Below the pieces are notes generated by a model that did not search any database, was not told the origin of the DNA, and worked only from the letters and a program-made list of their open reading frames with translations. A stretch of 31,957 nt of DNA from assembly GCA_019412865.1 (NCBI GenBank), contig DXOJ01000049.1, forward strand, positions 1 through 31,957. Direction: 5' to 3'. The DNA is from Bacteroides sp. Its GTDB lineage: Bacteria > Bacteroidota > Bacteroidia > Bacteroidales > Bacteroidaceae. The position numbers and the translations under genes are program-made. Within the stretch, counting starts at the first letter, position 1. Each line of letters opens with the position of its first letter. Positions 25,795-31,957 of the stretch are shown in pieces.

Positions 25795-26598
25795 TTACAT
25801 ATTCAATGGAGGGACTTCTGCCAAAAGTTTCTGAAAGAAAGAATGCAGAGTTCCGTTCGTTGCAATAATATGATGTCCTTCTATGAAGTTATCTTCGCCA
25901 TAGAAGTTAGTAACCTTTCCTCCCGCTTGCTGGACGATCAATGCCGCTGCAGAATAATCCCATTTTCCGAGAAACGCTTCCATCCACGCATCGAAACGCC
26001 CAATAGCTACATAGCAAATTGCAGCGGCAGCCGAACCATTCATGCGAATACCTCCCACTACTCCATAAAGTTGATCGATGAGATGAAGAGCGGTCTGTTT
26101 ATATTGTAGATGATTATAAGGTAATTCTGTAATAACAAAAGCATCTTGAATATCCTCAACACTCGACACATGAATTTCTTCACCATTCATAAAAGCCTTT
26201 CCACCTTTCCAGGCATAGAAACATTCATCCCGGCAAACTTCATAAACAACACCTAAAAGAAGTTCGGTACGATTGCGTAAAGCGATACATACACAATAAG
26301 GAGCCTCATCATGAATATAATTTGTAGTTCCATCCAACGGATCAATGACCCAACAGTAGGGTTCGTCCTGATAAGTGGCAGAGCCTTCTTCTGTTATGAA
26401 TCCCGCTTCGGGCAGTAGAGCAGCAAGTGCTTTCACCACTCGCACCTCTGACTCTTTATCTACATAAGACACATAATCATGTGCATGTTTTTCCTCCACA
26501 CGCTCACGACGGAAGTTCTTCCGTTCTTCTTTCAAAAAATGTCCAACCTCTGTAGCAATCTGGCATACATCAGTGGTAAGTTGCTTTAAATCTAACAT
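25795..26598 (-). CDS. Inositol monophosphatase family protein
   Basis: The 267-residue protein carries all metal-site motifs of the lithium-sensitive phosphatase family: Glu70/Glu71 (FITEEG), DPLDGTTNY at 86-94, and GKWDYSAAALIVQQAGG at 211-227. The length is normal. Substrates could be inositol phosphates, other sugar phosphates or, as in CysQ-type enzymes, phosphoadenosine phosphate; motifs alone do not separate these. It acts in the cytoplasm and needs magnesium. A possible -7 box (TAATTTTGG, minus strand, 26636-26644) lies about 40 bp upstream without a clear TTTG partner. It is followed by the ComF-like gene after 31 bp. It does not appear to belong to the PUL. Confidence 0.92.
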   Translation of the reverse strand: MLDLKQLTTDVCQIATEVGHFLKEERKNFRRERVEEKHAHDYVSYVDKESEVRVVKALAALLPEAGFITEEGSATYQDEPYCWVIDPLDGTTNYIHDEAPYCVCIALRNRTELLLGVVYEVCRDECFYAWKGGKAFMNGEEIHVSSVEDIQDAFVITELPYNHLQYKQTALHLIDQLYGVVGGIRMNGSAAAAICYVAIGRFDAWMEAFLGKWDYSAAALIVQQAGGKVTNFYGEDNFIEGHHIIATNGTLHSFFQKLLAEVPPLNM

Positions 26599-26714
26599 TC
26601 TATCTTTCGTAATTTAGGCAATCTGCAAATTAATGCCAAAATTATCACTTTTTTTGATAGAAATAAGAGTTTTACAGGAAAAAGATAAGTAATTCCAAGG
26701 CATACTCTATTAAA

Positions 26715-27854
26715 TTACTTTTGCACAGAAAACCTATATTCCGTAACGGAATGATATTTCTCATGAGGTCGTAACACACAGGATGGAAATTCAGGATGAT
26801 GTGGCGTGTCCGGATGATGGATGGTTTCCAATATAAAACCACCATATTTCTGTTGTGGACCACCTTTAGCCACAATCTTTTCAGAGAGTCCGATGCCAGT
26901 ATAAATCAGTAAACCGGGCTCTGTTGTGTAAGTTTCTATTCGACGTCCACTTTGAGGTTCTGTGATCGTTGCGGCATAACGCAGATCTCCATTATAATCA
27001 CGAAGTATCCAATTGGCAGAATAACCACCCATAAGTTTCATATGCTCATTGGGAGAGTTGGCACGTTCCGCAAAACTGTGAGGAGTACGAAAATCCAAAG
27101 GGCCTCCTGCTATCGCTTCTACCGAAGCCGGCACATACCACGGAGTATTAACCGTGACTGAATCCGCATTAATTTGCACAATATGATTTAAAACCGAACC
27201 TCCGTCATACCCCTGAAGGTTAAAATAGCAATGTTGCGACATATTGACGATAGTCGGTAGATCGGTTACCGCCTCATATTCTATACGCCAAGTATTATCC
27301 GAAGTCCAGAAATAAGTGACTTTACAATCTAAGTTACCAGGATATCCTTCTTCTCCGTCAAGACTGCGGCGGGTAAAAACAATTCCAAGCGTATCAGGAG
27401 TATTGATTGGCATAGCTTTCCACATAACACGATCAAATCCTTTCATACCACCATGCAAATGCCCCGGATATCCGTTGGGAGATTCATTGCACGATAGCTG
27501 ATACCGAATCGAGTCAATCATAAAAGCACCACCGGCAATACGGTTGGCATAACGCCCTAATAAAGCCCCGAAAAATCTCTCGGCTCCAATCTCGTAATCT
27601 TTAAGATTCTCATATCCAAGCACTACATCTGCCATTTTCCCCTCTCTGTCCGGCACTATAATATTCGTTATACGACAACCATAGTCAATTACTTTGATTT
27701 GAGCACCTGAAGCATTAGTCAGAGTATATTGGATAACAGTATCACCGTCTTGAGTAACACCGTAAAAAGCTGCTTTTACTCCAGAACTGGAGCCACATTC
27801 CGCACAAGCAGTAACAAGTACGGCTAAAGATAAACAAGCCAAAAATTGATTCAT
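26715..27854 (-). CDS. galM-like: Aldose 1-epimerase (galactose mutarotase), predicted lipoprotein
   Basis: With the start at 27854 the protein has 379 residues and a lipoprotein signal (MNQFLACLSLAVLVTAC, Cys17). The frame extends upstream to 27911, but this adds a hydrophilic stretch and overlaps the sigma-factor gene. GalM motifs are complete: RYANRI (101-106), His134 in HLHGG, catalytic His208 in SQHCYFNL, Asp254 in LDFR, and catalytic Glu343 in FILETIHHPDTP. It interconverts alpha and beta anomers of free sugars, here probably at the outer membrane or in the periplasm. Its ATG lies 28 bp after the sigma-factor stop, so the two may be co-transcribed. The 116 bp to the next gene hold no clear terminator. 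Confidence 0.93.
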   Translation of the reverse strand: MNQFLACLSLAVLVTACAECGSSSGVKAAFYGVTQDGDTVIQYTLTNASGAQIKVIDYGCRITNIIVPDREGKMADVVLGYENLKDYEIGAERFFGALLGRYANRIAGGAFMIDSIRYQLSCNESPNGYPGHLHGGMKGFDRVMWKAMPINTPDTLGIVFTRRSLDGEEGYPGNLDCKVTYFWTSDNTWRIEYEAVTDLPTIVNMSQHCYFNLQGYDGGSVLNHIVQINADSVTVNTPWYVPASVEAIAGGPLDFRTPHSFAERANSPNEHMKLMGGYSANWILRDYNGDLRYAATITEPQSGRRIETYTTEPGLLIYTGIGLSEKIVAKGGPQQKYGGFILETIHHPDTPHHPEFPSCVLRPHEKYHSVTEYRFSVQK

Positions 27855-27882
27855 TTGATATTCAATATTAAGGAATAAATAT

Positions 27883-28404
27883 TTATCGAATAAACAGCCA
27901 CAAAAATGCAAATGCAGAAGAAGATAAGATCTCTCTTATTCGTTTGAGCGCAATGCTTATTTGTGTCTCTACTGTTTTTACAGAAATCCCGAGACGTTCG
28001 GCAATCTGCCTATAAGAAAGTCCCTCCTTCCGGCTCAAGGAAAATATCTCCCTACATCTCTCCGGAAGCTGTTCAATTGCCCGATTCACCACTTTTGTCA
28101 AGGCATCAATGTCAAAACAATCTTTATACTTCCTTTCTTCCAGTTGCTGATTAAACCAGTTTTCCAATAACTGATGCCTGTTTTCCTCATCACGAAGATA
28201 ATTTAATACCCGATTTTTGGCAGCCCGGAAAAGGTAAGTTTTGATATAGGTTATTTCAATACAATCTTTATTTTCCCATAGTTTAAGAAATACTTCCTGG
28301 ATAACATCTTCTATGACTGCGACATCATGCGTATAGAAGTTGAGAAAACAACAAAGTTGTTCATAGTATGTATCGTAATAATTTCGAAAGGCTTGAATAT
28401 CCAT
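27883..28404 (-). CDS. ECF-type RNA polymerase sigma-70 factor
   Basis: With the ATG at 28404 the protein has 173 residues. Region sigma-2 (about 8-75) includes DVIQEVFLKLWEN and YLFRAAKNRVLNYLR. Region sigma-4 (about 105-158) includes LPERCREIFSLSRKEGLS and a helix-turn-helix YRQIAERLGISVKTVETQI. It ends in a short hydrophobic tail (AFAFLWLFIR). The frame opens earlier at a GTG (28434), but that codon overlaps a good -7 box (28433-28441), so the ATG is preferred. Bacteroides ECF factors of this type usually sit beside a FecR-like anti-sigma gene and a SusC gene; here neither is adjacent, and the next gene is an aldose epimerase. The signal that controls it is unknown. Confidence 0.93.
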   Translation of the reverse strand: MDIQAFRNYYDTYYEQLCCFLNFYTHDVAVIEDVIQEVFLKLWENKDCIEITYIKTYLFRAAKNRVLNYLRDEENRHQLLENWFNQQLEERKYKDCFDIDALTKVVNRAIEQLPERCREIFSLSRKEGLSYRQIAERLGISVKTVETQISIALKRIREILSSSAFAFLWLFIR

Positions 28405-28432
28405 CGTTCCCGGAATTGTGTTTATCAGTCTC

Positions 28433-28441
28433 ACAAATCTA
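28433..28441 (-). promoter_or_regulatory. Candidate -7 box for the ECF sigma-factor gene
   Basis: On the minus strand TAGATTTGT matches TAnnTTTG plus a pyrimidine. No TTTG is found 19-21 bp upstream, so the promoter is weak or depends on another factor. Confidence 0.45.
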
Positions 28442-28559
28442 CAAAAAATATTTTTCTTTCGGAATATATTTTCGTAAAAAGAACCATACCCTCAAAACAC
28501 TTTCTAATACTAAAACCGAAATCACATTAATTGCACTAAACAAAGATGCTGATAATGAA

Positions 28560-28605
28560 GCGGATCATACAGATTCTTTCTAAATATAAATCTGTATGAA
28601 TCCGC
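28560..28605. repeat. Long inverted repeat (stem-loop) between DUF5107 and sigma-factor genes
   Basis: GCGGATCATACAGATT (28560-28575) is the inverse complement of 28589-28605 (AATCTGTATGAATCCGC) except for one inserted A; the loop is 13 nt. It lies 25 bp past the stop of the DUF5107 gene (minus strand). No T-run follows on either strand, so it is not a textbook intrinsic terminator. It may stop transcription or protect the 3' end of the mRNA. The rest of 28435-28630 shows no gene. Confidence 0.7.
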
Positions 28606-28630
28606 GTCTAAATGAGCTTTACAAGATCGT

Positions 28631-31600
28631 TCAGAATTGTCTTTCTGCAAAAATATTCAGAGCATAAGGATCACTCACTGCTGCTTGCTCAATATATTTC
28701 TGTGCCAGCTTCGTATCACCAGTGTAGCGATAGGCCAGAGCTAGTAAATAACTATAATAAGCACTCCTTTGCTGTACGGCACGATCGCAGAAACTTATAA
28801 AGAAAGGAGTAGTGGCAAAATAACCCGCATCAATAGTCTTCATACCTTCTTTCCAATCTTGCAGTTTATAATTGATGAGCATATCCCCCTTAAAAGGCAT
28901 ACCCGTTTCACGATAACAAAGTGCCTGATAAAATGGCAATTCCGGTAAGTTCATATTACTAAAATAATCTACCTCAATACCCGTTATAAAATCAAAATTC
29001 TCATTGGCCTTGTCTTCCTGCCCCAAAGATTTCAAACAGATTGCTTCATAATATTTAAATGGAACCAATCTAACGATATTCCACAAACCTGCTCCCAGAT
29101 TTTGAGGCAGAGTTTGCGCAGCCTTAAAACAATCAACCGCTTCTTGCATTTTATTTTCTTTCATTAATCTACGCCCTTTCAGGAAATAAGCAAACATATA
29201 CTGTTCTGCTACGGCATGTTCTCCACCTTCAGCCGGGACAAAGTTACGTCCCCTAAGAAGTTCTATTGCCTTATCCTCCTGTCCTGCCATGTTATAAGCT
29301 CGTGCCCATTCAAGCATAATATCATCGCGGCTAATTACAGACTTATGATTATTCAGGAAAGAAATACGTTCAATAGGAGCAACTCCTAACTTACCCATTA
29401 CATAGACCGTTTCAAAAATCAACTGTTCGTCATTCGGCTTCAGGGATAATGCCTGCTTCAATAAGGGTAACACTTCATTTTTACGATTCATGTGTGAATA
29501 GTAAGCGACAGCCAGATTTCGTGCAGCACGATAATCAGTACTGGACAAGCCTTCCCAAAGAGCGACTGCCTTCTCATAATGTCCTTTAGCGTAAAGGGCA
29601 CATCCCAACAGCAACTGTGCCTTCTGACTTCCCTGTTTTGCCCAATGAGACAAACTGTTCATTTCAATTCGCCGGCTTGGGAAAGCAATCCCTTCCGTTG
29701 CCGAATCATTCGGAGAACCGCCTTTTATATCTGCATATATGGCAGACAGACTAAAAATCAGAGGTTCGTGTGTTTGCAACATCTCTATCAGGGAAACAGC
29801 CTCTTTCTGCAGATTAGCGACAAGCAAAGTTTCTATAAGATCGAGACATACCTGATTCTTATCCGTCCGTATCTTTTCCATAAAATCCTGGGTACTAACT
29901 TTACCGGTCAGCACACCGAAGTAACGTGCCAAATGATTAAGTTTATCATTCGCTTCTACAGACAGATATTGACGTTCCGATGCTTTTTTATCTCCCTGCA
30001 AATAAGAAGCATATATCATCAACGCATTGGCTACAACATTATCTTTATGATAAGTAATGGCAGTAGCAAGATGCTGAACAGCCTTGTCATACTCCAGTTT
30101 ACGTATATCAAGCATAGCCGCATAAGTCATGGCGGAAGAAACATAAGCACTGCTCCATGCCGCTTTCCGGAAATAATCATAGGATTTCTCCTGCTCATCG
30201 AGCGCTAAATAGACATGCCCTAACAAATAGTACAGTTTCCCATTTTCAAGACGCGTATTGAACCGTGTCAATACTTTTTCCGCCCTCAAAAGATATTCCA
30301 AAGCCTCACTATAAAAAGCATTGCGTAATTTTGCTTCTCCTAAAGCGATCAATGCAGGAGCAAAATTCGGATCACGTTCAAGAGCTTCTTTATAATAGCT
30401 CTCTCCTTTAGTGGCAGGATCACGGTATTGGTCCACATGCAAACCTTCAAGATACAACAAATGCGGACTTTCAACCTTTTTGATATTCGGCATATCCTGT
30501 GTTGTATGAGGAATATTAAAAGTATCGTGTTTCTTCACTGTATAAGACATTAAAACAGTTCCGTCATTAGCGGTGACATCTATTGAATATCCCAACTTCA
30601 TTCTTACATCCGCAGGTAGCATATATTCTTCTCTGGCTTTGACCGTAGCTTTTCCTGAATACAAAATCTGATTATCACCTTTGACCGTAATCTTCACATT
30701 ACGAGTCTTGTTCAGTTGCACTTTAATCGTATCCTTGACGTATATAGCTCCTGTCGTGTTCGCAAAATCCGGAACCCCGATTTCTCCGATCGGGAACCAA
30801 TATTGCGAAAAGGTTTTAGTCTCCATCGGTTCAAGCCATGTAAAATCCGGCTGATTGTCAGAATAACTGCCTGCCATCAATTCACAATAGGCTCCATCTG
30901 TATCTGTGAGAGCATTTTCCCAAGACTGGGACAACTGATTGTAAGCCCATGTAAACATCTTCTTACCAGGTGATACGTGATGATCTCCGATGTGTACAAC
31001 CCCGCATTTCCTGCCCGTATCATAACCGCCAAAGAAATCATACTGTGATGCCGCACTAAAATAAGAGGTAGGCTGAATCGTATTCTTATGCTTGCTTATA
31101 TCAACTGCACCGTCATAACGAATACCGTTAAATATTCCTGCCGCATTTGTTGCAACCGGATAAGTAGTAACCGAACGTTTGTAATGGAAAAACACATGGC
31201 TTACATCGTGCGGAAAGAATATCTCATAATTCTTATTCGAAGGTACCGCCACATTCTCCCACCATAAAAACGAATGTCTTAACGGGGTGATATTCGACAA
31301 TTTGACTCTCGTTTCAAAGATAGACTCACCGGGGTTAAGCACAATGCCAACCATACCTTTCATCCGGTCTGTCGGATCATGTTCCGAAACCCAAACGATC
31401 ACTCCACCCCCCGGCAGTTTTTCTATTTCATAATCAGTGGGCATAAAAGACGAAGCCCGATGATGAAAAGGCCAGTTAAACTCCAGTCCACCGGAAATCC
31501 ACGAGCCCAAAGCACCGATAAGAGCTGGTTTTATGACATGGTTCTTATAGAAAAAATCATATCCATTCGTTTTATCTTTGGCAGCATATATCTTACCTCC

Positions 31601-31885
31601 AATTTCCGGCAATATTTGTAGTTCCAAATATTCATTCTCTAATTTGATAAGCGTATATTCTTTATCCACTTTTTGTTCCCGATTCACTTTCAGAACGATT
31701 TTATTAGGATAAGGATTGCCACTCGAACGCTGGTGTACCCTGTTTTCGGCAAACATCGGCAATTCTTCACGTTCGGGTTCTGTGTATGTCGGAATACTGA
31801 CTTTACTTACAGACACCTTGACCGATTGTGCTTTCGCGCTTGTAGTGAGAAACAAAATCAAAAACAAAATATTGAAATATTTCAT
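28631..31885 (-). CDS. Secreted DUF5107 protein with C-terminal TPR repeats
   Basis: The 1084-residue protein has a signal peptide ending near residue 20 (TSAKAQ). Residues of about 45-370 form a DUF5107 domain, a galactose-mutarotase-like beta-sandwich, with LQILPEIGGKIYAAKD, ISGGLEFNWPFHH and ENVAVPSNKNYEIFFPHD. A small beta domain follows (about 375-460). From about 485 to the end there are tetratricopeptide-type helical repeats, for example YYKEALERDPNFAPALIAL, GHVYLALDEQEKSYDYFRKA and ALAYRYTGDTKLAQKYIEQA. The family is frequent in Bacteroides, near PULs among other places; the activity is not known to me. Binding or processing of a sugar by the sandwich and protein contacts by the TPR part are inferred. 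It sits upstream of the sigma factor, 196 bp away. No clear promoter is seen in the 72 bp left in the window. Confidence 0.85.
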   Translation of the reverse strand: MKYFNILFLILFLTTSAKAQSVKVSVSKVSIPTYTEPEREELPMFAENRVHQRSSGNPYPNKIVLKVNREQKVDKEYTLIKLENEYLELQILPEIGGKIYAAKDKTNGYDFFYKNHVIKPALIGALGSWISGGLEFNWPFHHRASSFMPTDYEIEKLPGGGVIVWVSEHDPTDRMKGMVGIVLNPGESIFETRVKLSNITPLRHSFLWWENVAVPSNKNYEIFFPHDVSHVFFHYKRSVTTYPVATNAAGIFNGIRYDGAVDISKHKNTIQPTSYFSAASQYDFFGGYDTGRKCGVVHIGDHHVSPGKKMFTWAYNQLSQSWENALTDTDGAYCELMAGSYSDNQPDFTWLEPMETKTFSQYWFPIGEIGVPDFANTTGAIYVKDTIKVQLNKTRNVKITVKGDNQILYSGKATVKAREEYMLPADVRMKLGYSIDVTANDGTVLMSYTVKKHDTFNIPHTTQDMPNIKKVESPHLLYLEGLHVDQYRDPATKGESYYKEALERDPNFAPALIALGEAKLRNAFYSEALEYLLRAEKVLTRFNTRLENGKLYYLLGHVYLALDEQEKSYDYFRKAAWSSAYVSSAMTYAAMLDIRKLEYDKAVQHLATAITYHKDNVVANALMIYASYLQGDKKASERQYLSVEANDKLNHLARYFGVLTGKVSTQDFMEKIRTDKNQVCLDLIETLLVANLQKEAVSLIEMLQTHEPLIFSLSAIYADIKGGSPNDSATEGIAFPSRRIEMNSLSHWAKQGSQKAQLLLGCALYAKGHYEKAVALWEGLSSTDYRAARNLAVAYYSHMNRKNEVLPLLKQALSLKPNDEQLIFETVYVMGKLGVAPIERISFLNNHKSVISRDDIMLEWARAYNMAGQEDKAIELLRGRNFVPAEGGEHAVAEQYMFAYFLKGRRLMKENKMQEAVDCFKAAQTLPQNLGAGLWNIVRLVPFKYYEAICLKSLGQEDKANENFDFITGIEVDYFSNMNLPELPFYQALCYRETGMPFKGDMLINYKLQDWKEGMKTIDAGYFATTPFFISFCDRAVQQRSAYYSYLLALAYRYTGDTKLAQKYIEQAAVSDPYALNIFAERQF

Positions 31886-31957
31886 GAGTGTATGTATTAT
31901 TATGATTAAAAAATATCTTTCATTTTACTCTATCCTGACGCAACGGACAGATGCTGC

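Noticed and set aside
1..31957. CRISPR array, insertion sequence, rRNA genes
   Set aside because: No regularly spaced repeats, transposase gene or rRNA sequence was recognised on reading the window.

Overview
The window looks like a Bacteroides chromosome, close to the gut B. thetaiotaomicron / ovatus / xylanisolvens group. This rests on SusC/SusD pairs, DUF5017 and DUF5107 proteins, signal peptides ending in AQ or lipobox Cys, and several promoters of the Bacteroidales type (TTTG, 19-20 bp, TAnnTTTG). Species assignment is inference; no search was run.

Layout. The left edge holds the 3' end of a tRNA-Asn and its terminator. Positions 109-25087 form one polysaccharide utilization locus (PUL). 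A GntR-type regulator (109-1134, minus) is followed by an eight-gene minus-strand operon that reads from 20778 down to 1266: SusC, SusD, a duplicated DUF5017 surface lipoprotein, two related (alpha/alpha)-barrel proteins, a double SGNH esterase, a GH3 glycosidase with a PA14 insert, and a FAD-dependent oxidoreductase. One good promoter lies upstream of susC, and gaps inside the operon run from a 4-bp overlap to 43 bp. A LacI-family regulator (21074-22111, minus) separates the operon from a divergent two-gene unit on the plus strand: a sodium:solute symporter and a secreted GH43. A near-perfect 26-bp palindrome lies between the LacI gene and the symporter.

Right of the PUL are two housekeeping-type genes (ComF-like phosphoribosyltransferase and inositol-monophosphatase family), then a lipoprotein aldose 1-epimerase, an ECF sigma factor with no anti-sigma gene beside it, and a large DUF5107-TPR protein.

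How the parts could work together (inference). SusC/SusD and the DUF5017 protein capture and import a glycan at the outer membrane. The SGNH enzyme removes acyl groups. The two barrel proteins, GH3 and GH43 trim sugars in the periplasm or at the surface. The symporter moves a released mono- or disaccharide into the cytoplasm. The FAD enzyme, which has no visible signal peptide, may oxidise a product there. The GH43 carries residues typical of exo-beta-1,3-galactanases, and the barrel proteins vaguely recall uronidase-like families, so an acylated galactan or uronic-acid-containing galactan is one candidate substrate. Control seems to rest on two one-component sugar sensors (GntR and LacI types), not on a hybrid two-component system or sigma/anti-sigma pair.
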